This document shows positions 40,331-55,010 of a stretch of 64,000 nt of DNA, piece by piece; within the stretch, counting starts at the first letter, position 1, and every line of letters begins with the position of its first letter. Position numbers and translations under genes: made by a program. The notes beneath the pieces were generated by a model. The model saw nothing but the letters and a program-made list of their open reading frames with translations, did not search any database and was not told the origin of the DNA. The DNA comes from Macrobrachium rosenbergii (taxonomy: Eukaryota; Arthropoda; Malacostraca; Decapoda; Palaemonidae), in contig NC_089767.1 of assembly GCF_040412425.1 (NCBI RefSeq), positions 40,329,509-40,393,508 on the forward strand. The letters run 5' to 3'.

Positions 40331-41699
40331 CTCCCTTTACCTCTTGAGGCTTCTACGCTTTCAATTTTCGGCAAGTATTTTTGGTTGAGGGTGCCAGCCC
40401 CATACCCTGTCTCACTGGTGTTCAGGGTTCGAGTCAAAAATATATCTTTTTGTTTTCGTCTCTCCCTGCCTACAGCTGTCTGTATGCATTTAAACGTATT
40501 TTGAGCTATTACTTATAATGTGTTTTTATTGTTGTTTATTCTTCATATTTTGGTGATGATAGCATCCTGTCGTCTTAACTGAAGAAGAATGGATTGATTA
40601 AAAAAAAAAGCTATTTCTATAGAAAACGGCGTTCCCAAGGAAAGTTATTTTTAGCCTTGCAGTTTAGATTACCTTGTGTTTTTTTTTCCTCAGGAATGGA
40701 GGGGAATAAAAATAAACTAAATGGAGCAGATGGTATGAGACTTTTCAGTATTCTTGTGTTTTCTTTTTTTATTCAGACTCAGAATAAATCCAAAATAAAT
40801 CCCAAATCCATTGTGTTATTACCGATCACGAAACCAACGGATGCCATGATCTCGACCATATTCATTATCAACGATCAACAGGATGTTCCGTAGCCTTGAG
40901 CCTTTGAATTGCGGCATATTCTTTCAAACATCTCTTCTTTATTCCCAATATCAGTCTCATTTGTACCTCAGAGCCGTGGCCTTCGCTTCAAGGCCTTTCT
41001 AAGCACAACTTTGATGTATTGTTATCAGCTCTGGTTCGTGCACTGACCGATTCAGATCGCCATTGGTCGTCAAACCTGACATTAAGCAGTGACTCACTTC
41101 TTGTTGATTGGTCTCGAATGGGAAATGGTCAACTTGTTGACCTTGTGTCCCTCCTTGTTCCCTGAGGAGGAGGAGGAGGACTGGAGGAAAATTTCCAAGA
41201 GCAGCTTGTCATTCGTTCTCTTGCTTAAATTTTTTTTTTTTTTTTTTTTTGAGTTCACAGTAGCGTTTGTATGTGTTTGTGTGTGTGTGTGTGTGTGTTT
41301 GAGAGAGAGAGAGACTAAGGCGTGAGTTGTTCGTGTTCAAGGTTGGCTATTAGTTTTCAGGGTGAAGGACTTTGAAATACTGTCAAAATACTCTCCATCT
41401 TTTGTCCCGTGCTAACCTCTTCACGACTTCTCGTAAACAGTTCATCTCAACAGCTTCAGCCTACATTCGTCATCAGCATTCACACTTCACTCCCACAAAG
41501 GAGAGTTGGCTCACCAACCCATTCATACATTCCCACCCTGGCTTCCATAGGAAAATGTAATCTTACTTATTCTCTGCTGCCTTTGCTTCACCTCCTCTGC
41601 CATTACCATGGTTTAATATATTCGAATGAAACAACTGCTGCCATTCTTCTAGCATTCACTAAAGATATATCTTCCTCCATCTTCAATTGTATCTATTTA

Positions 41700-42135
41700 T
41701 CCTCATAACCTCACTCTTTCTTAGATCTATATTTTAATCATCCTCTTGCAGTTTATATTTTAATAATCTTGCTATTCATATTTTAATCATCGTCTTGCAA
41801 TTTATATTTTAATGATCCTCTTGCAATTTATATTTTAATGATCCTCTTGCAATTTATATTTTAATCATCCTCTTGTAATTTATATTTTAATCATCCTCCC
41901 TCTTGCAATTTATATTTTAATCATCCTCTTGCAAGTTAATTTTAATCATCCTCTTGCAATTTATATTTGAATCATCCTTTTGCAACTTATATTCTAATCC
42001 TCTTGCAATTTATATTTTAATCCTCTTGCAATTTATATTTTAATCATCCTCTTGGAATTCAGGTTTTAATCATCCTTTTGCAACTTACATTCTAATTACC
42101 CCCGTACAATTTATATTTTAACCATCCTCTTGCAA
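41700..42135. repeat. About 26-bp tandem array
   Basis: About fifteen units of AATTTATATTTTAATCATCC then TCTTGC. Confidence 0.92.
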
Positions 42136-43015
42136 GCACCTCAGGACTCTTGTACAAGTTTCTGCAGTTTCTCTTCACTCTCCCCAACCAGTGCTGTATC
42201 ATGTATCATGAAGAGTTAAAGGTACATAACGCACCCTGGCTACAGACTTACTTTTACACCAAAGCAGCTGAACCTTTGTCTTATCTTTTTCATACTGCCC
42301 GTTATCTGCCATGATGGTTTTGTGTGGAGCTGCTGAATTTCCGTAATTACCCGTAAAGTCATGCTTTCGTATGTCTGAATTGTTACATACCTCGTTTTTT
42401 TATCATCTCCAAGGCCTGACATATTACATTTCAGTGTTAAACGTGTGTAAGACTTGTTTTTTTTTTACCACCCTTTTACGCTACGTGGAGCTTTTCCCAA
42501 AGCATGAGGTGTTGTGATAGTGTCACCTTGCTGGACAACCCCCCCGCCCCCGCCTCACCCCGCCCTCCTTCCTCGGACAGGGTCAGGCTACATTTTTCGA
42601 CAGTCGTCCAATTTGCTTATTGATCTTCCAGACCTTTCTCGCGGTTATTCGAGTACTTGTGAATCAAATGGTTTATTATCTTCTATTTTTGTGTATGTGG
42701 AAGGTTGCCAGCAAGGTAAATGATTTTTTGCGTTGCTTCATATAAATAATATATAATACCATTATCTAAATTGATGACATGATTATCCAGTATATATATG
42801 TTTTCGAAGCCTTCTTCAGGAGGCCATAATTTTAAGAAACGGCGACGTAAATGTTATTCTTTGTCATGAAAGTGAAAAGCCTTGCTTAAGAGCGATTAGC
42901 GCATAGAGTTGCATTTTTACCTCCTGTTTCGAACGTAATAACACGGAAGGTTACAGAGAACATGAAAGAATTAGTGGTCGTGCTGAGGGGTCATTCACTG
43001 TTCCGCGTTACGCCG
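42136..43015. other. No gene recognised
   Basis: Unassigned sequence with a C-rich patch near 42540-42570 and a short hairpin-like GAAGCCTTCTTCAGG near 42808. Confidence 0.4.
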
Positions 43016-43020
43016 AAGGA

Positions 43021-43168
<148 letters not shown>

Positions 43169-43708
43169 GACCTCGTTTTACGCCAGCATTGAATATTTTT
43201 TTTTTTTTTCTCAAAGGTTACTGTCTATGCTCCGCAGTTACAGACACTTTTTTTTTTATGACGCAGACTTCCGGAGAAAGAGAGTTTGCCTGTCAAGAAG
43301 GAGTAGTTTGCGCTTGCCTGCAAAAGCGTAAATAAATTCGGTTCAAGTGAAAAGGAAAAGATCTTATAGGTAGATCGAGGCGATCGCCTTCCTTCCGAGA
43401 GTAAAACATTTTTGGCATCTAACGGTAAAGTTCTTTGCTTTTGCAAACACTGTTATAGCCAACTTCCATATATATATACGTGTATATATATAATATATAT
43501 GTGTGTGTATATATATGTATATGTGTGTGTGTATACAGTCCACTGGTAATATTTTCGTATAACAGAAGAAAGGGTTTCCTACTTCGTACAGAAATATTTC
43601 AGTTACATTAAAAAGTTCATAACTTGAAGTGAACATGTCACAAGGTCTAAGGACATTCCGTTTATCTAGTCCCCCCCACCCCCGCCCCACCCCAGACCCC
43701 CGAAGAGT

Positions 43709-43761
<53 letters not shown>

Positions 43762-43973
43762 TTAACGATGCTCGCAGGCCGAGCAGAAACTCAATGGCGA
43801 ATCTCACACTTGCTCCCCGGGGACGAGAGCAAGTTTTTTTTTATTTTATTTTATTTATTCATTATTATTATTTTTTTTTGCTCCCTCACCGGAAGCGTGA
43901 TTTCACGGGCAAATGCTCGTGAAAATTCGTGAGTCATTGTTGCGTACTCTCTCCGTAGGTCACTTGGCGTTCT

Positions 43974-44030
<57 letters not shown>
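43709..44030. repeat. (AG)n and (CT)n tracts facing each other
   Basis: AG at about 43709-43760 and CT at about 43975-44030, a potential long inverted pair. Confidence 0.9.
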
Positions 44031-44033
<3 letters not shown>

Positions 44034-44096
44034 CTGCATTCGTGTAAGATTGTTAGTTGATGGTTAACACAATACATATTATGTGTGTGTGTGTGT

Positions 44097-44340
<244 letters not shown>

Positions 44341-44870
44341 TATATATACATGAAATAGCTGTGTAATTGAATATAATAATTTAAAGCCATCATAAATTTT
44401 AAATGCCAAAATGTTATACCTTTGACAAGAAGACTCAGTCTGGCTTGAAATTACCAATTTGAAATGTAATTAACAGTTTACCTTATATCAATTTAATTCC
44501 GTTTACGGATTAAATAGCAGATTACTTAACTTTTGAGTTCGATTAATCAAATACAAAAGCAGATTTAATTAACCAATTCATTTCCTACGTTCAGTTAATT
44601 GAATAACCAGAGAGTTACGAGAAAAAAAAACTGGAAAACAAGACGTTTGATTAAATTAGCAATTATAATTTTTACTTAAAAACAATAGGTACAGATAATT
44701 GATCCACCAGATGTTTGCACAAGCACCAGACCATATTTGAAGACAATATATTCGATTCATATAATTTCGCTTTTTCGCTTTTTATTTCATTTTATTGTGT
44801 TTTTGATCAGTTCGTTTCATCTTGCTTTTTCCACTTTATTTTATTTAATTTTATATTGTTTTTATTTTTA
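44341..44870. other. No gene recognised
   Basis: AT-rich sequence with several TTAATTNA motifs; no repeat unit or exon was recognised. Confidence 0.4.
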
Positions 44871-44874
44871 TTTT

Positions 44875-45400
44875 GTGCTTCGCATGCACCTGAGATTCCA
44901 TACATTCCTGTTTATTTTTTTTTTTATTTTTATGGTTCGTATACACCTGATATTCCATACATTCCTGTTCATTTTTATTTTTTTGTAACTCGCATACACC
45001 TGATATTCCATACATTCCCGTTTATTTTTATTTTGTTTTTGTGATTCACATACACCTGATATTCCATACATTCCTGTTTATTTTTTTTTTTTTTGTGACT
45101 CACATGCACCTGAGATTCCATACATTCCTGTTTATTTTCATTTTATTTTTGAAACTCACTCACACCTGAGATTCCATACATTCCTGTTTGTTTTATTTTT
45201 TGTGACACATCTGAGATTTATTAATGTTTATTTTCATTTTATTTTTGTAACTCACTCACACCTGAGATTCCATACATTCCTGTTTATTTTATTTTTTTGT
45301 GACACACCTGAGATTCCATACATTCCTGTTTATCTTTATTTTATTTTTGTGACTCTCATACACTTGAGATCCCACACATTCCAGCGGACGCATCATTTAA
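44875..45400. repeat. About 56-bp tandem array
   Basis: Nine or so units sharing CACCTGAGATTCCATACATT, CCTGTTTATTTT and a T-rich spacer ending GTGACTC. Confidence 0.9.
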
Positions 45401-45814
45401 TTTGAGGACAGACATCACTTTCTTTTGTCAATTTTTTCCCCAACGGAACGTTTCATTGAATGGCCGTTAGTTACACTGAAAGAGGCTGTCATGGCCACTG
45501 GTGTCATCAAATGCGGCCTTGGAGCCTGGCTTATCCGCTCGGTCTGGTGACGTCCCATCATCTTTTAATTCGTTCCATGCGCTTTCCTTTTCTATAATTA
45601 GGTTCCAGTAGGTTTGAGGAGTATAGGACTTTTATATTGCTTTTAGTTGTGTGTGTGTGTGTGTCTATATATAATCTTCTTCGTTTAACGTGCTTTTTTT
45701 CCAATTTTTCATATGGGGTAAGCACGATGCCTTCTTTTGAAGGACTTTGATTTGGCGTTGGGGTAGGCCGTAGCCTCGATCGGCTGCCCTGCCTGACATC
45801 GCTTAGAACCCGGT

Positions 45815-46138
45815 AGCACATGTGTATATGTATCGTGCCAAATCCCCAGCTCCCTTTCTCCCGGCAGCGAAGAGACGTGAGCGGTTTAGGCCGACAGTTC
45901 GAGGCGTCTGTTATGTTTTTAGAAGGTGTTGCAGTGGCTCTGTTTGTGTGTGTATTAGTCTGTAACACCCATTTGCTTTCAGCAAACCTATCCGGTGATT
46001 ACATACATAATCCCGGGGTGTCTACACGGATAGCAAAGTGCCCGCCCTCTGACCGGCCGGCTGCGGACTTGAACCCGCGACACAGACTTCTTATGAAGTC
46101 CGAGTCTGCTGCTCTACCAACCGAGCCATCGAGGCTCC
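45815..46138 (-). repeat. tRNA-derived SINE U
   Basis: On the minus strand a tRNA-like head (A box TGGCTCGGTTGGTAGAGC, B box GGTTCAAGTCC, about 40 bases apart) begins near 46134, followed by a body with GACACCCCGGGATTATGTAT. The anticodon arm does not fold cleanly and the 3' part runs on, so it is a SINE rather than a tRNA gene. Confidence 0.75.
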
Positions 46139-46147
46139 TGTGTGTGT

Positions 46148-46148
46148 A

Positions 46149-46217
<69 letters not shown>

Positions 46218-46374
46218 ATATATATATATTATAAGATTATTCGTTTCACATTCATTATGGCTTTGCTGTACAATCATTTTATGTTTTATATCATTTTATT
46301 TTCGTTTCACATTCATTATGGCTTTGTTATATTTTATATTTTATATATATATTTATTTTCATATATATATATTA

Positions 46375-46430
<56 letters not shown>
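46148..46430. repeat. Two (AT)n tracts with duplicated spacer
   Basis: AT at 46148-46216 and about 46372-46427; between them CGTTTCACATTCATTATGGC occurs twice. Confidence 0.92.
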
Positions 46431-46431
<1 letters not shown>

Positions 46432-46479
46432 TATGTATGTATTTATATAATATTTATATATTTATACATATTTCTTCAG

Positions 46480-47210
46480 TCACATTCCAATTACAAAATG
46501 GTTGTTAAACAAGTGGCAAACATATCGTAACATTACAGTGAAAACTTGTCATACGTAAAGAATTTCCTTTTGCATACCTTTTTTTTTAGGACATGAGAAC
46601 CAGAAAAAAACAACCACATTATTTACGTGTTGTTTATATGAGAACCCGAAATAACCCGTGCAGTTTAGATGCGCCTATTTGCATTCGACCTCGACACAAC
46701 TATCCGTCCGTAACAACTGGAAATTTCATAGGCGAATCTAAAAGCTATGTAGTCCTAAGTCCGTGTCAGTAATCTTATTTAGAAAATGACCTTTCAATAA
46801 ATCGTATGATTTGCATACCTGCCTCTTTCACAAGCTTGTCATGCCTAAGTCATCCTCTGGTTGGGAAGGAAGAAATTGTCAGTTCAGTGATTTACAGAAA
46901 ACTAAAAAAAGAAATACGCATCACCCATCCTTTCTAATCATGCAAAATCCAGAATGCCTTTTAAATTTTGTAGGACATTTTTCTTATGCCTGAATAGGTT
47001 ACGTTTCATTTATCAAAAAAGCTACGAGGAGATGTTTAAATTAACAACGAAATAGGTAATTAAAGTTTTGAAATGATCAGTAAAATGGTGAACACAAATT
47101 TAGAATATCTTTTTACATTGAAATAATTATATTTTGTACAGTTGTCATTATTGTTATTTTGTTTCTATAACTTTTTATTTGAATGTTGACGGTATTTTCA
47201 ATAATATAAT
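46480..47210. other. No gene recognised
   Basis: Moderately AT-rich unique-looking sequence without supported features. Confidence 0.4.
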
Positions 47211-47215
47211 ATTTA

Positions 47216-47435
47216 CCTGGCCCGCTGGTATAGTGGTTAGTGACGTGAATGCCACTCAGATGACGCGAAGGGGTTCGCGTCTCCCCCAGGGCGATGAAAA
47301 ATCACTGGCTCTGTTTCATGATCAGTTACTGCTGCAGTGTTAGGCGTCTGCTGCGGTGGGAGGTTGAAACCAACATTCTTTGGAAGCTCGAATTTCAAGC
47401 CAGTGGCCCCTTTGGTGGAACTTTATTTTCTATTT
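47216..47435 (+). repeat. tRNA-derived SINE with T-family body
   Basis: The head has an A-box-like TGGTATAGTGGTTAG and a B-box-like GGGTTCGCGTC. The body contains ATTCTTTGGAAGCTCGAATT and CAGTGGCCCCTTTGG, the T family. This is the one copy here that shows T elements descend from a tRNA-headed SINE. Confidence 0.75.
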
Positions 47436-47784
47436 CTGTTCTGCCCTGAATGAGAACTTCCGCCTTCTTAATAGTGAACAGAGTGTTCATGCATCGATAT
47501 TCATGTACATGGAAAACCTTGTTCACGTTTTCAGAGCACAGTGTTCGTGATCTCTGCCGCGAGAGCAGTTTCTCTGTTGTCTAAGCTATAGTGTGAAGCA
47601 TTTAGCCACTTCCTTCCTTCCTTCCTGCGTTCCCTCAAGGATTTAACTCGACAATCCTATCGTAGTCATGATGCAAGGTATGCTATTTCCTTGCTTTGGT
47701 TTCTCGCACCAGACGGGAGGTCATCTGTTTTAGAGAATAGAAGTTGAAAGAAATTGTAAATTGGCTGTGATTTTTATTTAAAAC

Positions 47785-48100
47785 AAGTGAAAAATGCGTC
47801 GAAGTTTCTTCGGCGCAGTCGAGTTTTCTGTACAGCGTATGGTGCTGTATGAAATTCTCAGAGCCACGGCCCATGAAGCTTAAAGCCACGGCCCGGTGGT
47901 GGCATGTGTTGCTGGCACCTATGGCGGTGCCAGACGCACGACCATGACTAACTTTAATCTTAAATCAAATGAAAACTACTGAGGCTAGAGGGCTGCTATT
48001 TGGTATGTTTGATGATTGGAGGGTGGAAGATCAACATACCAATTTGCAGCCCTCTAGCCTCAGTAGGTTTTAAGATCTCCGGGCGGACGGACAGACAAAT
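47785..48100 (-). repeat. Nested-palindrome family P, copy 4
   Basis: Begins GTCGAAGTTTCTTCGGCGCA and includes the large hairpin; ends within GGGCGGACGGACAGACAAA. Confidence 0.9.
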
Positions 48101-48184
48101 AGCTATCTCAGGAAACTTAAAATAAAAAGCAACGACGGTTTTAGGTGTTGAGGAGGCAAATCTTCTTGATAATGGCTCGGTCAC

Positions 48185-48480
48185 TTATAATGCAGGATAG
48201 GAGTTCCTCATTGGACGGGTAGGTACCGTTCTCACCTAGCACTCTGCTGGGCCCGCGTTCGATTCTCCGACCGGCCAATGAAGAATTAGAGGAACTTATT
48301 TCTGTTGACAGAAATTCATTTCTCGTTATAATGTGGTTCGGATTCCACAATAAGCTGTAGGTCCCGTTGCTAGGTAACCAGTTGGTTCTTAGCCACGTAA
48401 AATAGATCTAATCCTTCGGGCCAGCCCTAGGAGAGCTGTCAATCAGCTCAGTGGTCTGGTTAAACTAAGGTATACTTGAC
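48185..48480 (+). repeat. tRNA-derived SINE V
   Basis: The head has GGACGGGTAGGTACCGTTCT and a B box GCGTTCGATTCTCC; the body has GATTCCACAATAAGCTGTAG and GGTAACCAGTTGGTTCTTAG; the tail is CAGTGGTCTGGTTAAACT. Diverged fragments lie at 39842 and at about 58700-58820. Confidence 0.85.
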
Positions 48481-49202
48481 TTAAGGAATGGTGACACATC
48501 TGTGATCTGCGCGTTCACGTATTTAAATATTTTGCCTCATGATTATTAACGATAGATTAAGGAATGGTTTTTACATCTGTGATCTGTGCATTCACGCATG
48601 CATTTCAGCAATCCTGGCAACAGGCACAAGCTTAAGAATTGTTGCAAGGATAGAAAGAAAAAGGCACTGTTGCACGGATATTATCTGACAATAAACGACT
48701 CTCGGATTTCCTTTGTAGATCTTCCATCACATTTTATTTTTTTATTTCACGTTCCGTGACGAAAATCATGCTCTAGTGAACGGAAGATGATAAATTTTAT
48801 GTTTTTCTGGTTTGTCATTTCTTAGATGGCGGAAAATTTATCCCGCTGGCGATAACAAACGATAACTTTTGACAGATTCAGTCCATTTTTGACGTTTGGA
48901 AGAAGCCCCTGATTGTGTTTTCTGAAACTAAGACTCTGCGGAAGTTATAAAAACAATTGACTTGAATTTTCACCTTTTTTTGGATGTGGGTATGTATCAG
49001 GCAACGGATATTGGAATGTATATAGGATAGTGAACAGAGGTTATATAATACATATGTATATATATGTATATATTCAGATATAGAGTTATATATATATGCT
49101 ATCGATCTCCACATGTATTTTGTACCCTGGATTCATCCTTGATTCAGCAGCTAAAGAGGGGAAAAATACCATTGACTTTATATACCCATCGGGAGGAGAC
49201 GA

Positions 49203-49241
<39 letters not shown>

Positions 49242-49243
49242 TT

Positions 49244-49690
49244 TATTAATAAAGATATTTATATATATTTATATATATATACTCCATATCTTTCGTTTAA
49301 GAACTTAAAAAAACCGCTTGGGAAACTTGACATATATAATTTATAAATATATATATAAGCCCCAAAGATTAAAACCCCTTACATATTTATTATACTGTAT
49401 ATATATATAACTTAAAATATATTTATAACAGAACGTTCAATTGCGAAACTTTTTTAATAAAGATATTTACCTTTCATTTCAACATCCCCATTTCCATCGA
49501 CTCTTTCGTTTCAAGAACTTAAAAAAAAAACCGCTTGGGAAACTTGACACCCCCTTCGTGTCCAATTTATCCAAAATGAATGCTTTTCCAAGCCCCAAAG
49601 ATTAAAACCCCTTACAGTGCATTCTCTCGTGACACTCGTGAACTTAAAAATGTCTCAATAACAGAACGTTCTAGTTGCGAAACTTTTGAA
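49244..49690. repeat. Tandem duplication with AT-replaced patches
   Basis: Copy A (49244-49452) and copy B (49453-49690) share blocks in the same order (AATAAAGATATTTA, CCGCTTGGGAAACTTGAC, AAGCCCCAAAGATTAAAACC, AACAGAACGTTC). Between the blocks copy A has TATATA sequence where copy B has ordinary mixed sequence of similar length. Confidence 0.88.
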
Positions 49691-49851
49691 GGGGAAAAAA
49701 CTTTCATTTCTAAATCAGAACCCTTGCCAGTTCCGGTTGTCTGGGAGAAATAATACTAGAAATAAGTATGAACCTCTCTTATTTTTCGTAGGGCGGTGTC
49801 CTTGAGATTCCCGCCTCCGTCGGAAATCCTCAGTAATCTGCAGTGAATATT

Positions 49852-50312
49852 TTTAGTGTTCTGTAAAAGAAAACTATTGTGCTGGCTTTGTCTGTCCGTC
49901 CGCACTTTTTTCTGTCCGCACTTTCTCTGTCCGCACTTTTTTCTGTCTGCACTTTTTCTGTCTGCACTTTTTTTCTGTCCGCCCTCAGATCTTAAAAACT
50001 GCTGAGGCTAGAGGGCTGCAAATTAGTATGTTGATCATCCACCCTCCAATCATCAAACATACCAAATTGCAGCCCTCTAGCCTCAGTAGTTTTTATTTTG
50101 TTTAAGGTTAAAGTTAGCCATAATCGTGCATCTGGCGACGATATAGGACAGGCCACCACCGAGCCGTGATTAAAGTTTCATGGGCCGCGGCTCATACATC
50201 ATTATACCGAGACCACCGAAAGATAGATCTATTTTCGGTGGCCTTGATTATAGGCTGTAGCGGCTGTACAGAAAACTCGATTGCGCCGAAGAAACTTCGG
50301 CGCATTTTTTAT
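49852..50312 (+). repeat. Nested-palindrome family P, copy 5
   Basis: From TTCTGTAAAAGAAAACTATT to CTTCGGCGCATTTTTTA, with a small local array of CTGTCCGCACTTTTT units near the left end. Confidence 0.92.
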
Positions 50313-50701
50313 TTGTTTTTGATATTAGCGGTGCCCTTGAGAGCCACGCCTCCGTCGGGAAATCCTCAATAATCTGTAGTGAAAGAACTGTTTTTTTTTG
50401 TTTTGTTGATATTCATCATACGATCAAAAAGCCTCATCTTAGAATGGAAATTGAAGTCAAGTGCTTCTTGATCACGCCAATATTGTTTTTACATAAAGAA
50501 TTTTCAACGTAAAGAATTTCTCTGCACAAAGAATCTTTTTTTTTTCCTTCATCCGTCGAGTAATGTCGCCCCAATCAGGATCCACGTTTTGGATAACTTT
50601 CTTGCATTTTTGTTAAATTGTTGTTATCCTGGGTAACGCTTTTAGTTTTACTTGGCTTCATTTTTTCGGAAATTCTTGGATAATTTCGTTGCTGTTGCTG
50701 T

Positions 50702-51830
<1,129 letters not shown>

Positions 51831-51834
51831 CGTG

Positions 51835-51867
<33 letters not shown>

Positions 51868-52019
51868 TTTGAGTGTGTGTGTATTTTGTTACAGAGAAAT
51901 GCCTGGTCTCGCTTGCGCCATATGAGTATGTGTTCTTGTTCCATGTAAATAGGTTTCGTCTTCTGAATAATCTATCTTCTATAATAATAAAAAATCTGAG
52001 TGGATCTTGTTTGTCTTCC

Positions 52020-52573
52020 CACGGGTGACAGTAAGGGAGACATGATACAGCCACCCACCCCCTGCAAACCTGTTTTTCCGCCCCGGATTGGGGGCAGGGT
52101 AGGTAAGGGATCGGGAGGATAGGGGAGTCATCCACCCACCTCCTGCCAACCTGTTTGTCCGCCCCGGGGTGGGGGCAGGGTATGGAGGGGATCGGGAGGG
52201 GAGGGGAGACATCCACCCTCCTCCTACAAACCTGTTTGTCCGCCCTGGGTGAGGTCGGGGTAGTTAGGGGATCAGGAGGCTAGGGGAGACATCAACCCTC
52301 CTCCTGCAAACATGTTTGTCCGCCCCAGGTGAGGAGGGTATGGAGGGGATCAGGAGGGTAGGGAAGACATCCACCCTCCTCCTGCAAACCTGTTTGTCCG
52401 CCCCAGGTGAGGTCAGGGTAGGTAGGGGAATGGGAGGGTAGGGGAGACATCCACCCTCCTCCTGCAAACCTGTTTGTCTGCCCCGCTGTAAGGTCGGGTT
52501 ACATAAGGGGATCAGAAGGGTAGGGGAGACAGCAGCGCCGGGTTCCAGCGCTCGTAGCGCGCGCCAACGAGCT
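52020..52573. repeat. About 80-90-bp tandem array ending in GC-rich segment copy 2
   Basis: About six units share CAAACCTGTTTGTCCGCCCC and GGGGAGACATCCACCCTCCT. At 52525-52573 the array meets the reverse complement of the 2778-2830 segment. Confidence 0.88.
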
Positions 52574-52849
52574 CGTAATAGTGACAATAATTACACCAAC
52601 TGACGTAGGATTGGAGGTTGTGACACGGCACTCACTCCTCCCGTCGCCTCGTCACGACACATCTATATAAACCAGTTCAGTTCACGCGATGTTCATTGGC
52701 TCGTGTTATTGCTGGCGAACATAACGCCCTGTGGGATTCTGTGACATGCGTCATTGCGTCATTTGCGAGTCCTGCGTTGTCAATGTCACTTGAATCGAAG
52801 GACCTTTAATTTTTTTTATTTTCGTGATCTTAACTATTTTGTATCCTTT

Positions 52850-53345
52850 GGAATGACCCTTCACTCGTAGGACTTTTCTTTATCATTGTGATCTTGCCTA
52901 TTTTGTATCGCTTTACGAATCCTACGTTGGGAATCCTACGTTTGAAAGGTTCCTCTAATGGAAGGATCTTTTTTTCATCACGATCTTACTTATTTTGTTT
53001 AGCTGTTCCAATCCTACGTTTGAACTGTCCTTTTACTCAAAGGACTTTTTTTTTATCACGATCTTACCTATTGTGATCTTACCTATTTTGTATTACTGTA
53101 CAAATCCTACGTTGGGAATCCTACGTTTGAATGTCCTTTTCTTCAAAGGAATTTTTTTATCACGTTTTTATTTTGTATCGTTGTACGAATCTTACGCTGG
53201 GAATCTTACGTCTGAAATGTCCTTTTACTCAAAGGACTTTTTTTTTCCTCACGATCTTACTTATTATGTATCGTTGTACGAATCCTGCGTTGGGAATCCT
53301 ACTTCTGAAATGTCCTTTTACTCAAAGGGCCTATTTTTTTTCTCC
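52850..53345. repeat. About 85-bp tandem array
   Basis: Six or so units sharing AATCCTACGTTGGGAATCCT, TGTCCTTTTACTCAAAGGAC and CACGATCTTAC. The segment TCCTTTTACTCAAAGGA is a small palindrome in each unit. Confidence 0.9.
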
Positions 53346-53697
53346 CCATCTTCTTATGAATTTTGTGAATTCATGTAGTATTTAAGAACAATAAAACAAT
53401 GAAATGAGAAAAGAACTTTCCCAACAATGCTGAAGGATGTGTATATCAAATCTCACGTTAAGTCTTGTGACAATTTTTATATATTGCTCTCCAGAGTTAA
53501 ATCAACTGTGTAATCATATAATGAATAACTTTCTACTTGGATATTTTTGTTGAATTTCATACACAGTGCTTTCTTCGTATGAATGCATATTGCATACGTG
53601 GTACAAGACAACACGTATATTGATAAAATTCTAAAGCTGTTTTGGACTAGAGTAATCATTGGATCTTTGGAAACAAATGGTCATTGGATACAAGTAA

Positions 53698-54070
53698 AAT
53701 TTGCGCCGAAGTTAATTCGGCGCAATCGAGTTTTCTGTACAGCCACCGAAAGTGGATCTATCTTTTGATGGTCTCGGTATAATGCTGTATGAGCAGCGGC
53801 CCTTGAAACTTTAACCACTGCCCGGTGGTGGCCTATCCTATATCATTTGCCAGAAGCACGATTTTGGCTAACTTTAACCTTAAATAAAATAAAAACTAGT
53901 TGAGGCTAGAGGGCTGCAATTTGATATGTTTGATGATTGGGGGTGGATGATCAACATACCAATTTGCAGCCCTCCAGCCTCTGTGGTGTTTAAGACCTTA
54001 GGGCGGGCAGAATAAAGTGCGGACGGACAGACAAAGCCGGCACAACAGTTTTCTTTCACAGAAAACTAAA
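53698..54070 (-). repeat. Nested-palindrome family P, copy 6
   Basis: From TTTGCGCCGAAGTTAATTCG to TTTTCTTTCACAGAAAACT. Confidence 0.9.
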
Positions 54071-54250
54071 ACTATCCAACATCATTTGAGACACAAAACG
54101 TCCAAAATTCTGAAAATTACTTTACTGACAATTAGTTCTTTTATTAGTGTTATTATCCATTTCTCTTTTATTAAGATTGTTTTTCAAAACTGGCCATCTT
54201 CATTTTAAACAATCTCTCTAGTCTCACACAGAGCTATTGATCTTTTTATT

Positions 54251-54413
54251 GGAGAAACAAATCCACAGTTATGTATATGTACATATACTTAAAGATAAAA
54301 CTGTACAGATAGCTTTCCCTTGGAAAAGTGAACCGAACAGTTTCCCGAAAACTGTCTGTATAGTTTTATCTTAAAATATATGTACATATACATAACTGTG
54401 GACTTGTTTCTCC
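54251..54413. repeat. Foldback hairpin, 59-bp arms
   Basis: Arms 54251-54309 and 54355-54413 pair at 55 of 59 positions (outer end GGAGAAACAA) with a 45-nt loop. Confidence 0.9.
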
Positions 54414-54702
54414 ATTTTAAGACTCATGCTACTCTGAGTATTTTTTAATTATGTTTTTATTGCAACTCTTGACATAAAAACGGCTTCTGTGCATTATAGA
54501 GCATGTATCGATGGAAATAATTATGCAAATAACTTGATGCTATTGCAAACGAATGAGAAAAATGTAACCATCCTGAAAATCTCCGAGGGTGACCTTACAA
54601 TGGACGCTAATGATGGCAATAAATTACACCGTGTTCTCTCGTGCATAACATGAAGATTCCGAAAGCACACGTCTCGTGCTCTTCCCAAATCTTTCATCCC
54701 GC

Positions 54703-55010
54703 AGGGGGTTAGTGCCGTCAGTGCACCTCGTGCGGTGCACTGTAGGCATTTCTTAAGGTTCTTTGCAGCGTCCCTTCGACCCCTGGCTGGAAAATCGTTT
54801 TCATTCCATTTATTGTACCTCCGTTTATATTCTCTTTCTTCCATCTTAATTTTCATCCTCTTCTAACAATTGATTCACGGTGCAACTGCTTTGAGGTTTT
54901 CCTCTTGTTTCACCTTTCAAATGTTTTTAATGCCAGTTTCCATTTCAGCGCTGAATGGCCTCATAGGTCCCAACGCTTGGCCATTGGCCTAAATTCCATA
55001 TAATCTGGTC
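54703..55010 (+). repeat. SINE-like family S, copy 10
   Basis: From AGGGGGTTAGTGCCGTCAGT to GGCCATTGGCCTAAATTCC. Confidence 0.9.

Noticed and set aside
46060..46138. Functional tRNA gene on the minus strand
   Set aside because: A and B boxes are present, but the acceptor and anticodon stems do not close and the element continues into a SINE body.
47216..47300. Functional tRNA gene on the plus strand
   Set aside because: The tRNA-like head lacks proper stems and is joined to a known dispersed body.
52995..53385. Overlapping 84-127-codon plus-strand frames
   Set aside because: They lie across an 85-bp tandem array.
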